Assembly (NCBI RefSeq): GCF_036013525.1
Contig: NZ_CP107853.1
Location: forward strand, 1,922,001-1,986,000
Length of the DNA: 64,000 nt
From: Nonomuraea sp. NBC_00507
GTDB lineage: Bacteria > Actinomycetota > Actinomycetes > Streptosporangiales > Streptosporangiaceae
Reading direction: 5' to 3'
Shown here: positions 7,632 to 16,575 of the stretch, piece by piece
Numbering within the stretch: position 1 is the stretch's first letter
Layout of the letters: every line of letters starts with the position of its first letter
Translations under genes and position numbers: made by a program
The notes under the pieces: model-generated
Seen by the model: the letters and a program-made list of their open reading frames with translations, nothing else
Told to the model about the DNA's origin: nothing
The model's database searches: none

Positions 7632-8042
7632 TTAGTCGCGGGGCCTGGGGTTGCAGTGGATCCACGCGCCGGGGTCGACGTCATGACTGGTGCTTCCCGC
7701 CCAGAACACGCATGTCTCCAGGTGCGAGGCATTGCCGAGCCGCAGTGCCCCGGTCGCGCGGACGTAGAGCGAGGCGGTCACGGGGGTTGGCGTTCCGACG
7801 TCCTTCTTCTTCAGCGTGACCACGCAGTTGGTGTTCTTCTGTCTGTTCCATATGAGGTAGACATCCGCGGTCCGGATGTCGACCCGCTTGACGAACGTGT
7901 ACCCGCTTGCGCACACCGCGTGGGGCTTGTACGGGTTTGGACCCTGGGCAGAACCGGCACCGGCCTGGGCCGGCGTGGCGAGCGTCACAGCCGCGGCCGC
8001 CGCCACGATCGCCCCCGTGACAACGCTCGTCTTCTTCTTCAC
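7632..8042 (-). CDS. Secreted SapA-like (spore-associated) protein
   Basis: Exported protein of 136 residues. The GTG at 8042 is preferred because AGAGGA lies six bases before it; an upstream ATG at 8066 would add eight residues. The N terminus has KKK, a hydrophobic core of alanine and valine and a signal peptidase site near ATPAQAG. The mature part has AVCASGYTFVKR, DVYLIWNRQKNTNCVVTLKK and ETCVFWAG, matching in order the Cys-containing motifs of the Streptomyces spore-associated protein A family. Four cysteines could form two disulfides. Function in this family is not established. The gene stands alone. Confidence 0.7.
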   Translation of the reverse strand: MKKKTSVVTGAIVAAAAAVTLATPAQAGAGSAQGPNPYKPHAVCASGYTFVKRVDIRTADVYLIWNRQKNTNCVVTLKKKDVGTPTPVTASLYVRATGALRLGNASHLETCVFWAGSTSHDVDPGAWIHCNPRPRD

Positions 8043-8134
8043 CTGTGTCCTCTCGCGCGCTGACATCGGACGGTCCTGCCCCTTCGGCAGGGATAGTCCG
8101 TTGTCTCGATCGTTGTGGCTTTAGCATCGGCCTG

Positions 8135-8400
8135 GTTCACCGCAGACGGCGGCGTTCCAGGGCGTATCCCGCCGCGTTGAGGCCGAGGATCGGTAGCACG
8201 AACAGCACGATCTGGTTCGCGGGAAGCCTCGGCGTTTCCGGGTCGTAAAGTCGGCGTCAGGGTAGAGCGCCGCCGACGCCTGGGTGATCCAGTACAGCGA
8301 GGCCGCCGTCGTGGCGGCGAGCAGGCGGTCATGGGAGAGCTCCGTGCGTCGCAACCACAGCGAGGCCAGCGTGGACAGTCCCAGTGCCGCTCATCGTGCC
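8135..8400 (-). pseudogene. Decayed small membrane-protein gene
   Basis: Two minus-strand frames hold membrane-protein-like text: SHDRLLAATTAASLYWITQA with SAALYPDADF in one, then NQIVLFVLPILGLNAAGYAL with ERRRLR and a stop in another, separated by a frameshift near 8225. The two helices suggest a small integral membrane protein. I cannot name the family. An error in the sequence here would restore one frame. Confidence 0.4.
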
Positions 8401-8414
8401 TCTGCTTGGTGAAG

Positions 8415-9338
8415 TCAGAACGTGACCACGACCTTGCCGCGGGTGTAGACACCCGCGACCAGGTCGGCCACCGCCTGAGGGGACCGGGCGAACGGGTACG
8501 TCGCGGCGACGTCGACCGCCAGTCGCCCTTCGGCCACTCGCGCGGCCTGCCGTGCCAGGTCGCCGGATTCGGGGGTCATGTAGACGTACACCGGTGTGAG
8601 GTCGTCGATGGTCTCAGGTCCGTAGAGGGTCGAGACCAGCCGCCCGCCCCGCCGTACGGCACGAGCCGTGGCCCTCAGCGTGACACCCGCATTGACCAGG
8701 TCGATAACGGTGTCGAACCCCTCGGGGCGCAGCCGCAACGCCTCTTCGACGGTGTCGGAGCCGGTGTGGTCGATGGTCAGGTGCGCACCGAGGTCGCGGG
8801 CGTAGGCGGTGTCAGCGGGTGCGGCCGTGGCGAATACCCTGGCACCCTCCTGAGCGGCCAACTGGACGGCGAGCCCGCCGACTCCGCCGGTCGCGCCGAC
8901 GACCAGCACGTCGTGGTCCGGTTGCACCTCCGCGGCGGCGATGACGCACTCGGCTGTCATGGCGACCGTGACCAACGCCGCCCCCCGCACCGCGTCCAGC
9001 CCGCGCGGCAGGTGCACCAGCCCTGGCTCCACGGGGACGACCACGTACTCGGCGAGGGTGCCGCGCCCGTAGACGGCCACGTCGTCGCCCACGGCGAACC
9101 CGGAGACCGCCTCGCCGACCGCCGTCACGATCCCCACGGCGTCCATGCCGAGGACGAACGGGTGCTGGACGGGGAACATCTCCTTCAGTTCTCCAGTGGC
9201 CAGCTTGGCGTCGAGCGGGTTGAGTGCCGCTGCCACCACCTTCACCAAGACCTCACCGGGCCCGGGGGAAGATGTCGGGATCTCGGCGACCGAGAGCTGA
9301 TCAACGGGAGCATACGAGGATGCGATGAGTGCCTTCAT
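8415..9338 (-). CDS. NAD(P)-dependent quinone oxidoreductase-like MDR protein
   Basis: Zinc-free medium-chain dehydrogenase/reductase of 307 residues, expected to reduce quinones or enones with NADPH in the cytosol. The N-terminal GroES-like domain contains GEVLVKVVAAALNPLDAKLA and FVLGMDAVGIVTAVG. The Rossmann domain has the nucleotide motif VLVVGATGGVGGLAVQLAAQ (AxxGGVG type) near residue 155, and the C-terminal lobe ends in YTRGKVVVTF as in QOR proteins. The ATG at 9338 (MKALIASSY) fits the family start; the open frame extends 20 codons further upstream without family resemblance. No zinc ligands are seen. It has no operon partner. Confidence 0.85.
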   Translation of the reverse strand: MKALIASSYAPVDQLSVAEIPTSSPGPGEVLVKVVAAALNPLDAKLATGELKEMFPVQHPFVLGMDAVGIVTAVGEAVSGFAVGDDVAVYGRGTLAEYVVVPVEPGLVHLPRGLDAVRGAALVTVAMTAECVIAAAEVQPDHDVLVVGATGGVGGLAVQLAAQEGARVFATAAPADTAYARDLGAHLTIDHTGSDTVEEALRLRPEGFDTVIDLVNAGVTLRATARAVRRGGRLVSTLYGPETIDDLTPVYVYMTPESGDLARQAARVAEGRLAVDVAATYPFARSPQAVADLVAGVYTRGKVVVTF

Positions 9339-9580
9339 GTCGCCATAGCCTGGCCCGGCCGTTCGGCCGAGCGGCACTGGCCGTTCGAACGGCTTCACCT
9401 AGCCCGAAGAGCAGCAGGCTCTTCGCCGGAGATCGCCTAGGGTGAGGCCATGGACGCCCGCTACCTGCATGCTCGCAAACCTTGGGCTTGTGTCATCGAA
9501 GCTCGAGCAACTCGGGAAGCTGGGCGTTTGACTCCGCGATACCGCCAAGGGTAGCTGCTCACCTCATCGGGACATCAGGA

Positions 9581-9964
9581 TCAGCCGGACTCTGCGAGCA
9601 GATGTACGACACCGGCCGGGTTCTTGATCCAGTGGGTTCTGGAATCGAGGTTCTCCAGGGGCTCGACCTCGTCACACGGTTGGATACCGATGTCGGCCAG
9701 TTTGCTCGCTGCCGCGTCCAGGTCATCGGTGTGGAGCTGCAGCCACAGGTCGGGCTGGCTGTAGTTGTCGACACAGTCGAGCCACAGCGTATTGGGTCCG
9801 AACCGCACCGAATGAGTTCTCGAGACGGTCGGAGCGTAGGAGACGTCGTCTTCTTTGACGTCGAAGCCCAGAGTGTCGCGGTAGAAGGCCACGGTGGCCT
9901 CGTACTGTGCCTTGGGGATCTTCATGGCGATGTTCAGGCCGGCCGTGAATTCAGGCTTGCTCAT
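9581..9964 (-). CDS. VOC/glyoxalase-fold protein
   Basis: Small protein of 127 residues from the vicinal oxygen chelate superfamily, which includes glyoxalase I, bleomycin-binding proteins and ring-cleavage dioxygenases. It has one pair of beta-alpha-beta units: KIPKAQYEATVAFYRDTLGF at the start and THWIKNPAGVVHLLAE at the end. Single-module proteins of this size usually work as dimers. The start overlaps the stop of the ArsR-type gene (ATGA), so it is the last gene of a three-gene operon with SRPBCC and ArsR. The substrate is unknown. Confidence 0.8.
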   Translation of the reverse strand: MSKPEFTAGLNIAMKIPKAQYEATVAFYRDTLGFDVKEDDVSYAPTVSRTHSVRFGPNTLWLDCVDNYSQPDLWLQLHTDDLDAAASKLADIGIQPCDEVEPLENLDSRTHWIKNPAGVVHLLAESG

Positions 9965-10308
9965 TGTTGCGTGACTCCTTGGTTCGTGTCGGTGGCGTCC
10001 AGTGCACCTTCCAGCGCGGCCAGCCGGTCATCCCACCTGTTGGCGAGCCTCGCCAGCCACACCTGGGCTGTGCGAATGGCGGCTGGTTCCACGCGGTAGG
10101 GATGGCGGCGTCCGGCCGGTTCGCCGGAGCTGATCAGGCCCGCTTCGGCGAGCTGGCCCAGGTGCTTGGCGACCGCCTGGCGACTGATCGGCAACCGTCG
10201 CGCCAGATCAGTGACGGTTGCGGGCCCGGCGCGGGCGAGCTCCTCCAGCAGCGCCCGCCGCGTTGGATCGGTGAGCGCCGCGAACACCGCAACGGCCTGC
10301 CCTTCCAC
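9961..10308 (-). CDS. ArsR-family regulator
   Basis: Winged-helix repressor of about 115 residues. The HTH is FAALTDPTRRALLEELARAG, then TVTDLARRLPISRQAVAKHL, then GQLAEAGLISS, followed by a wing with GRRHPYRVEP. No cysteine metal-site motif is seen, so it belongs to the non-metal branch usually linked to SRPBCC genes. The GTG at 10308 starts one base after the SRPBCC stop; it is the only start that leaves no long overlap. The operon has two 16-bp palindromes before its first gene, and these are the likely target of this protein. Confidence 0.85.
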   Translation of the reverse strand: MEGQAVAVFAALTDPTRRALLEELARAGPATVTDLARRLPISRQAVAKHLGQLAEAGLISSGEPAGRRHPYRVEPAAIRTAQVWLARLANRWDDRLAALEGALDATDTNQGVTQQ

Positions 10309-10309
10309 A

Positions 10310-10744
10310 TCAGGCGGCCGCATCGAGGTAGGTCTCCAGGTCGACGAGCTCCGTGTCCCATCCCTGACTGTTGGCCTTGTGGGCAGACTGGGCCACATCG
10401 ACGGCGGCCTGGGCGAACCCGCTCTCCACCAGGCGCAGCCGAGTGCCGTTCGGCACCGGCTCCAGGGTGAAGTCCACCAGCGTCTGGGGTGCGTCACCCT
10501 CCGGCAGGCCCTCGATTGCCCACCTGAACGCGAAACGGTGTGGTGGGTCGACCACCGCGATGGTGGCGACGGATTCCTCGTCGAGGTCGTCCCAACGGAA
10601 GAATGCGCGCCCACCGGGCCGCAGATCTATCTCCGCCACCGAGCCGAACCACCGCGAGAGCCCTTCTGCGGTGGTCAGCGCGGCCCACACCCGCTCGATG
10701 GGGTGCCGCAGCACCACCACACGTTCGATCGCGTCCGAAACCAT
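10310..10744 (-). CDS. SRPBCC (AHSA1-like) protein
   Basis: START-like helix-grip protein of 144 residues. It begins MVSDAIERVVVLRHPIERVW and has the AHSA1-type signatures ALTTAEGLSRWFG and PGGRAFFRWDD, with the long C-terminal helix SQGWDTELVDLETYL. Proteins of this family bind hydrophobic ligands; the role is not fixed. The ATG at 10744 is preferred to one at 10762, because the latter lies inside the palindromic operator and has no ribosome site. It is the first gene of the operon SRPBCC, ArsR, VOC, an order that differs from the usual arsR-first arrangement. Confidence 0.85.
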   Translation of the reverse strand: MVSDAIERVVVLRHPIERVWAALTTAEGLSRWFGSVAEIDLRPGGRAFFRWDDLDEESVATIAVVDPPHRFAFRWAIEGLPEGDAPQTLVDFTLEPVPNGTRLRLVESGFAQAAVDVAQSAHKANSQGWDTELVDLETYLDAAA

Positions 10745-10758
10745 GCTCACTCTCCTTC

Positions 10759-10799
10759 GCAACCTGTAGGTTGCTAATTAATGGCAACCTACAGGTTGC
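10759..10799. promoter_or_regulatory. Double palindromic operator of the SRPBCC-ArsR-VOC operon
   Basis: Two 16-bp inverted repeats stand nine bases apart: gcaacctgtaggttgc at 10759-10774 and gcaacctacaggttgc at 10784-10799. Each has seven-base arms GCAACCT around a two-base centre, and the second is the exact reverse complement of the first. The AT-rich spacer taattaatg could be part of a promoter. The place, 15 bp before the first start codon, fits repression by the ArsR-family protein of the same operon. Confidence 0.8.
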
Positions 10800-10946
10800 G
10801 ATCGTCGCCGTGCAAGCCCCGGCACGGAGGGCGACTTACTACGCACCCGCAAATGCGGCATCCCTCACCAGCTTGGACCGCCACCTGCACAACCGAACCG
10901 GCGACATGATCGGGGCATCCCTCTGCGCCAAGCTCAAGGCTCGCTG

Positions 10947-11455
10947 TCACGGGACAGCGACCTTAAAACGCAAGCTAAGGCGGGTTCTCCGTTTCGGCAG
11001 TCGCTGCGCGGCGTAAGGTGCGCCGACGTCGACAAGAGCGCGGAGATCTTCGACCGCCCCTTGCTCGGCGAGCACCGCAGCCCGGCGCTCGGCGGCCTCG
11101 TCATGGCGGGCCTCAACCAGGGCGCGTAGGTCAGCGGTCCGGCCTTGGCGGGCCAGCAGTTCGGCTAGGTGCCGGACGGCGGTGTACTGGCCCGTATGGG
11201 CGAGGACGCGCAGACCCTCTGTACGGCCATGCTCGGCCGGCGCCTTGATGGCAGAGTCATGGCCTGCCTCGGCCAAAGGACGCAGTTCGTCAATCCGGCC
11301 CTGCTCGACCAGAAGGTCGGCAAGCCGTCCGGCGGCACGGTCATGGCCCGCCGCGGCCAGACTGTGCAGGCCATCGATCCGGCCCTGCTCAGCCATCAGC
11401 CAGCAGCCGGGTCAGCTGATAAGCAGCGTCGTCGTCACCGTTGTCGGCAAGGGTG
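10947..11455 (-). pseudogene. Fragment of a TPR-like repeat protein
   Basis: The minus strand encodes tandem units of about 25 residues, such as LADLLVEQGRIDELRPLAEA, GHDSA and the parallel LAELLARQGRTADLRALVEA, RHDEA. A further unit upstream (ADNGDDDAAYQLTRLLADG) is in another frame, so a frameshift near 11398 breaks the gene. The open part could still give a 149-residue peptide from the ATG at 11396. Proteins built from this repeat are common and poorly understood in Streptosporangiaceae. The C-terminal residues after KRRTRLSLRF have lost the pattern. Confidence 0.5.
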
Positions 11456-11502
11456 CGCGATCAACAGGAACCGTGGGATCACAGAGAAGGAGATCAGGGA
11501 AT

Positions 11503-11670
11503 GATCCCGAAGATGGCAGAGGTGCCCAAGATCCTGGGAAGCACCGACCCGGCCGGCAGGAACGATCTCTACACACAGATGGGCCTCAACCTCGTCTATG
11601 ACCCCTCGGAGAGGGTTGTCACAGTCGAAGCGAGGCCCAGCATGTGTCAGAGTGCGTGTCCGAGGGGGGA
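11503..11670 (+). pseudogene. C-terminal remnant of a serine recombinase
   Basis: The plus strand reads EVPKILGSTDPAGRNDLYTQ and then MGLNLVYDPSERVVTVEARP, which resembles the end of large serine recombinases; the intact recombinase at 34929 ends in a comparable stretch (ITLVYDPETRALRA). The coding text continues into a sequence that matches the tRNA-Leu 3' end at 36589. Nothing of the catalytic part remains. It looks like the integrase end of an older element lying to the left. Confidence 0.45.
11655..11670. other. Putative attachment-site core, left
   Basis: The 16-mer cgtgtccgagggggga is repeated exactly and in the same direction at 36589-36604, where it is the 3' end of tRNA-Leu. Similarity continues for about eight more bases into the T arm with two mismatches. 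It probably marks the left end of the element in 11.65-36.6 kb, or the junction of two tandem elements. Confidence 0.5.
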
Positions 11671-11736
11671 GTCGAACCAATTGCACACGGCTTCACGCTG
11701 ACCACGCGGTTCTTGCTGGGGCAGGAGTGATCGGCT

Positions 11737-12417
11737 GTGACGTGCCCTTCGGTAGACCGGTCGATCCGGTACACGACCCTGGCTGGTGTTCTGCTGGTTG
11801 CTCTGGTGGCGGCTGTCGTGTCATTCCGCCATATGCACGAGCTCTGTCTGCGCCATGGCGAGGACCAGTTGGCGGCGGTGCTCATCCCGCTCGCTGTCGA
11901 CGGCACGATCGTCGTCGCCTCGATGTCCATCCTTCTGGCCAATCGGTACGGCTCCCGCGGCGGCATGCTGGCCTGGACGCTTCTCGTGGTCGGCAGCCTT
12001 GCCAGCCTCGGCGCCAACATCGCCGTCGCCGAGCCCAGCCTCATCGGCCGGATCATCGCTGCCTGGCCGAGCGCCGCTCTGATCGGCAGCTATGAGCTGT
12101 TGATGTCTCAAGTTCGGCACCTATCAGCCAAATCGAACTCTCAGGAAGGCTACGAGGAGAGGCCAACGGCTGACGCGCCAGAAATCTTTGAACCTGATGC
12201 GGACGGCGCTGGTGATCTCGCCCTGCCTTCGCGCCACACTCGTGGCCAAGGCACCGAAACCGCGGCCTTTCACCGCTCCGTCTGGCAGTGGGCTCAGGAG
12301 AATCGGTGTCCCGATGGAGCTCTGCCGTCGGGGAAGGTCATCGCGGAGCGGTTCTCCCGAAGCCCTCGCTGGGGACGCTGGATCAAGCGCGCAGGTCTCG
12401 CGGGTGAATTGGGCTGA
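11737..12417 (+). CDS. DUF2637 (SpdA-like) membrane protein of an integrative element
   Basis: Membrane protein of 226 residues. The N-terminal half has four hydrophobic segments (TTLAGVLLVALVAAVVSF, AAVLIPLAVDGTIVVASMSI, MLAWTLLVVGSLASLGANIA and RIIAAWPSAALIGSYELL), the layout of the DUF2637 family found in plasmids and conjugative elements of actinomycetes, where it is thought to help intramycelial spread. The soluble C-terminal part (QWAQENRCPDGALPSGKVIA) looks like a small winged-helix region. The gene opens 67 bp inside the putative left att site. Pieces of two similar genes lie at 3221 and 4200. Start is the GTG-class codon at 11737. Confidence 0.75.
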   Translation: MTCPSVDRSIRYTTLAGVLLVALVAAVVSFRHMHELCLRHGEDQLAAVLIPLAVDGTIVVASMSILLANRYGSRGGMLAWTLLVVGSLASLGANIAVAEPSLIGRIIAAWPSAALIGSYELLMSQVRHLSAKSNSQEGYEERPTADAPEIFEPDADGAGDLALPSRHTRGQGTETAAFHRSVWQWAQENRCPDGALPSGKVIAERFSRSPRWGRWIKRAGLAGELG

Positions 12418-12969
12418 ACATCCGCCAGGCATCGGCGAATAGCGACGCCAGCCAGTTGGCTCGGCTATTTCATGTCTGTGAACGGCAGGCAACGGCCTGC
12501 GTGAAGGGGCGGGAGCTCCTGCCCCTCGTACACTGTCATGATCGCGGTGATGGCCTGAAGGCGGGGACCAGGGCCACGCCTCCAGGGGCGGCACCTGTGG
12601 GAGTTCGTCTCGGTGCATGAGCGCTTTGGTGAACAACCCGCTCTCGTGACGCCCACGCTCGCGGATCTCGTTGGCGTGCCGACAGCGCGAGCTGCGTCTG
12701 ATGCCCTGAGCCGCGACCAGCCATCACCGGCGGCTGAGGCATGATCCCCCTCGTTGGGCGCGGGCGGGTTGGAGGAGTTCGATCTCAATGGCGCTGAGGT
12801 CAACGACCGGCTGAAGTCGCCTGAACCCCTCACCCACTCCAGTGATCATTTGTCGATTGCTGTCGACGAGTAAGGTTTGGGTGATCGGTTCTGCCGTTTC
12901 CCCCTGTACATGGAGGCCCGGCCGGATTCACGATGGTGATTCGGTGTGCCAGGGCTCAGGGAGAGTGCC
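12418..12969. other. Intergenic stretch without a supported gene
   Basis: Several open frames exist on both strands, but none has a convincing start and product. One minus-strand frame ends MTVYEGQELPPLHAGRCLPF and may be the end of a lost gene. The promoter of the WD40 gene should lie in the last 100 bases. Confidence 0.4.
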
Positions 12970-15900
12970 GTGCCTCGTGGGGAGCGTCCGCTGAGCGGCG
13001 AGGATTCCACGCTGGTCCAGTTCGCGGCCGATCTGAGGCGGTTGCGGGAACGAGCCGGTCTGCCCAGTTACCGGGAGTTGGCCCGACGGGCGCATTACTC
13101 GGCCACCACCCTGTCCGATGCGGCCGGTGGGCGGCAGTTGCCGACGTTGGCGGTGGTGTTGGCGTATGTGCGGGCGTGTGACGGGGACGTGGCCGAGTGG
13201 GAGCGGCGCTGGCAGCAGATCGCAGCCGAACGGGTGGAGCAAGACGGGGCCGCTCCGTATTCAGGGCTGGCGGCGTTGCAGGTGGAGGATGCCGATCGGT
13301 TCTTCGGCCGTGGTGCGCTGCTGGAAGAGATCGTCGATCGGCTGGCGCGGAGTCGGTTTCTGGCGGTGGTCGGGGCGTCAGGAGTGGGCAAGTCCTCTCT
13401 GCTGCGTGCCGGGCTGGTAGCCCGGTTACGCGCGGTGGGGCTGGGTGGGTGCTCGGACGTCGCCGCCGCGGTGATGACGCCGGGGACGGGGCCGGTCGAT
13501 GAGCTGGCGGCTCGGCTGGCCGAGCATGATGGTGACGGCGAGTTGGTCGTGGTGATCGACCAGTTCGAAGAGGTTTTCACGCACTGTCGTGATCGCGAGG
13601 AGAGGGCGTGCTTCATCGCATCTGTGATGGAGGCTGCCAGAGGCAGGACGCGTGTGGTCATCGGTTTGCGTGCGGACTTTTTCGCGCACTGCGCCGACTA
13701 CCCGGAACTGCGGATGGCGTTGGCAGACTCGCAGGTTCTGGTCGGGGCCATGACGGCCGAAGAGTTACGGCAGATGGTGGTGGGGCCTGCCGAGCAGATG
13801 GGGTACACGGTCGAGGGCTCGCTGGTGGCGTCGGTCGTGGCGGACGCGGCTGAACGGGGGGCGGCGTTGCCGTTGCTGTCGCACGCGTTGCTGGAAACAT
13901 GGCAACGGCGCCAGGGCAAGACGCTCACGCTGGCGGATTATCGGGCGGCAGGTGGTATCGGAGGGGCGCTGGCCAGAACCGCTGAAGATCTGTATGCGGC
14001 GATGGGCCCAGAACGGCGGCGGCTGACACGCCAGTTGTTTCTGCGGTTGACGGCGTTCGGCGAAGGCACCCAGGACACCAGGCGCCGCATCGCGCGTGAT
14101 GAGTTGGACACCGATGACCCTGATGTGGGGGCGGTTCTGGGCATCCTTGCACAGGCGCGACTGGTGACGCTCGATGAGTCCACGGTGGAGCTGACCCACG
14201 AGGCACTGATCACCGCGTGGCCCCGGCTGCACCGTTGGCTGGTCGCCGACCGCGACGATTTGCGTACCTATCGACGACTCACCGAGGCCGTGCACGCCTG
14301 GAAGGCGCTCGGCCGGGACAGTGGGGCCCTGTATCGGGGCGCGCAGCTGGCGATCGCTCGCGAATGGGCGGATCGGGACGATCACCGGCGGGAGCTGAAT
14401 CCGGCGGAACGAGCGTTCCTGGATGCCGGCATTGAGCTCGAGGACGGGGAAAGGACGGCCAAGGCCCGCCGCGACCGCCAGTTACGCTACTTGATGGCCG
14501 GGCTGGTAGTACTGCTGATCATCGTCGTTGGCGTCGCGTTCGTCGCCGTGGGCGAGCGCGGCCAGGCCATCGAGGCCCAGCAGATTGCGATCTCGCGGCA
14601 ACTGTCCACGCAGGCGCAGACGCTGGTCGAGTCCCGGCCTGATACGGCGATGCTGTTGAGCGTGCAGGCCTACCGTCTCGCACCGACGGCGGAAGCACGC
14701 AGCGCCGTGCTTGGCATGTCCATGCGCGGCGCGTACCAGGCGCAGTTCACCGCGCACGTCGGGCCGATCTCGGAGCTCACCTTCTCCCCGGACGGCCATA
14801 CCCTCCTCACCGCGAGCGCAGACCACACGATCGCGATGTGGGACGCACACGACCACCATCGGATCGCTTCCCTCACTGAGCACGACACCTGGCTGCGCGC
14901 GGTGGCGATGACCCCGGACGGGTCGATCCTGGCCAGTGGCGGGGACGACCACCAGGTCATGCTCTGGCACGCGGCCAGCCGTGTCCCCATCGCCAGGCTG
15001 TCCGGTCATGCCGGCCCGATCAAGGAGGCCGCGTTCAGTCCCGACGGGCGCCTGCTCGCGACGGGCGGCGCGGACGACACGGTCATCGTCTGGGACGTGG
15101 GCCGCCGCGCCGCCCTGGCCCGGCTCACCGGTCATAGCGGCGGCGTGTTTGGTGTGGCGTTCAGCCCGGACGGGCGCCTCCTGGCCGCGGCCGGCACAGG
15201 GCGTATCGTGCTGTGGGACGTGGCCACCCGCAAGCGGATCACCACCCTCCGTGGCCATGCCGGCATCGTGCACAAGGTGGCCTTCGACCGCGACGGCCGG
15301 CGCCTGGCATCGGCGGGAGTCGATTCCACGGTGCGGCTGTGGAACGTCTCCAACGGCTCTGCGACCGCGATCTTAAGGGGCCACGAGTACTCGGTAATCG
15401 CACTCGCGTTCAGCCCCGATGGCACCACCCTCGCCAGCGCGGGAAACGACAAGATCGTCCGGCTGTGGGACGTCGATCACGGCGTCTTGCGTGCTCGCCT
15501 GATCGGCCACACGTCTAGCATCTACACGCTCGCGTTCGCCTCCGACGCAACGCTGGCCTCGGGCGGGGAAGGCGGCTCGGTCATCGTCTGGGACACGCGA
15601 CGGGCCTCGCTCGCCGAGACCGCCCAGAACGGCATCCATGATCTCGCGTTCAGCCCCGACGGCCGCCTCGTGGCCGAGGCGGCCGATGACCGCATCACGC
15701 TATGGGACACGACAACGCGCGCCCGGCGTGCCGTACTGCGGAGTGGATCGATCGTGTACGCGGTGGCGTTCAGCCCGGACGGCAGGCTGATCGCCACCGC
15801 GCACGACGACGGCAGCGTCGCCCTTTGGTCCGTCGGGCTCGGCCGCCCGATGGCGCGGCTGGCCGGCCACCGGGAGCCCGTGCTCGACGTGGGGTTCAGC

Positions 15901-16575
15901 CCGGACGGCCACACGCTCGCCACCGGCGGCGTCGATGCGACCGCGATCGTATGGGATGTCACCTCCCACACCCGCCTGGCCACGCTCACCAGCCAAACCG
16001 GGCCGATCAACGGCGTGACGTTCAGCCCGGACGGCCGCACCCTCGCCACCGCCGCCCACGATTACTCCGCGATGTTGTGGAACACCGCCGACTGGTCGCC
16101 ACGTGTCCAGCTCACCGGCCACAACGGCTGGGTACGCAGCGCCGCCTTCAGTTCGGACGGCCGCATTGTGGCGACGGCGAGCAGCGACAACACGGTCCGG
16201 CTCTGGGACACGGCCACCGGCGCCGTGCGGGCCGTGCTCACCGGCCACGTCGATCCCGTGTTCACCGGCCTCGCCTTCAGCTCGGACGGCACGACCCTGG
16301 CCTTCACCAGCGGCGAGAACACGATCACGCTGTGGAATGTCGTACGGCGCGCGACCCAGGCCCGGCTCGCCGGCCCCGCCGAGTCGTTGCGCGCCCTGAC
16401 CTTCAGCCCGGACGGCCGCACCCTCGCCGCTGCCGACAGCGACGACACCGTCCTGTTCTGGGACACCGACGCGGAAAAGACTGCCCGTCACATCTGCGCC
16501 GCCCTCGGACGCGACCTCACCGTCGACGAATGGCGTCAATTCATTCCGGACCTGCCCCGTCACAGCACGTGCTGA
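12970..16575 (+). CDS. HTH-nSTAND NTPase-TM-WD40 protein with 14 WD repeats
   Basis: Multidomain signalling protein of about 1201 residues. An XRE-like HTH lies at residues 10-80 (SYRELARRAHYSATTLSDAA). The STAND NTPase follows, with Walker A GASGVGKSS near 136 and Walker B VVVIDQFEEVF near 193, and an ADFF sensor later. One transmembrane helix is at about 508-528 (LMAGLVVLLIIVVGVAFVAV). The C-terminal half, about 590-1180, has 14 WD repeats of the FSPDGRxLA...WD type, enough for two seven-bladed propellers. The GTG at 12970 is chosen because GGGAG lies before it; an in-frame GTG at 12946 is possible. STAND proteins act as ligand-triggered switches, some in phage defence or development; the trigger here is unknown. 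Confidence 0.9.
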   Translation: MPRGERPLSGEDSTLVQFAADLRRLRERAGLPSYRELARRAHYSATTLSDAAGGRQLPTLAVVLAYVRACDGDVAEWERRWQQIAAERVEQDGAAPYSGLAALQVEDADRFFGRGALLEEIVDRLARSRFLAVVGASGVGKSSLLRAGLVARLRAVGLGGCSDVAAAVMTPGTGPVDELAARLAEHDGDGELVVVIDQFEEVFTHCRDREERACFIASVMEAARGRTRVVIGLRADFFAHCADYPELRMALADSQVLVGAMTAEELRQMVVGPAEQMGYTVEGSLVASVVADAAERGAALPLLSHALLETWQRRQGKTLTLADYRAAGGIGGALARTAEDLYAAMGPERRRLTRQLFLRLTAFGEGTQDTRRRIARDELDTDDPDVGAVLGILAQARLVTLDESTVELTHEALITAWPRLHRWLVADRDDLRTYRRLTEAVHAWKALGRDSGALYRGAQLAIAREWADRDDHRRELNPAERAFLDAGIELEDGERTAKARRDRQLRYLMAGLVVLLIIVVGVAFVAVGERGQAIEAQQIAISRQLSTQAQTLVESRPDTAMLLSVQAYRLAPTAEARSAVLGMSMRGAYQAQFTAHVGPISELTFSPDGHTLLTASADHTIAMWDAHDHHRIASLTEHDTWLRAVAMTPDGSILASGGDDHQVMLWHAASRVPIARLSGHAGPIKEAAFSPDGRLLATGGADDTVIVWDVGRRAALARLTGHSGGVFGVAFSPDGRLLAAAGTGRIVLWDVATRKRITTLRGHAGIVHKVAFDRDGRRLASAGVDSTVRLWNVSNGSATAILRGHEYSVIALAFSPDGTTLASAGNDKIVRLWDVDHGVLRARLIGHTSSIYTLAFASDATLASGGEGGSVIVWDTRRASLAETAQNGIHDLAFSPDGRLVAEAADDRITLWDTTTRARRAVLRSGSIVYAVAFSPDGRLIATAHDDGSVALWSVGLGRPMARLAGHREPVLDVGFSPDGHTLATGGVDATAIVWDVTSHTRLATLTSQTGPINGVTFSPDGRTLATAAHDYSAMLWNTADWSPRVQLTGHNGWVRSAAFSSDGRIVATASSDNTVRLWDTATGAVRAVLTGHVDPVFTGLAFSSDGTTLAFTSGENTITLWNVVRRATQARLAGPAESLRALTFSPDGRTLAAADSDDTVLFWDTDAEKTARHICAALGRDLTVDEWRQFIPDLPRHSTC

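Noticed and set aside
14482..15273. Long minus-strand frames inside the WD40 gene (also 15700-16755)
   Set aside because: They are antisense to periodic WD repeats in high-GC DNA; their composition is that of shadow frames and no start site or family is seen.
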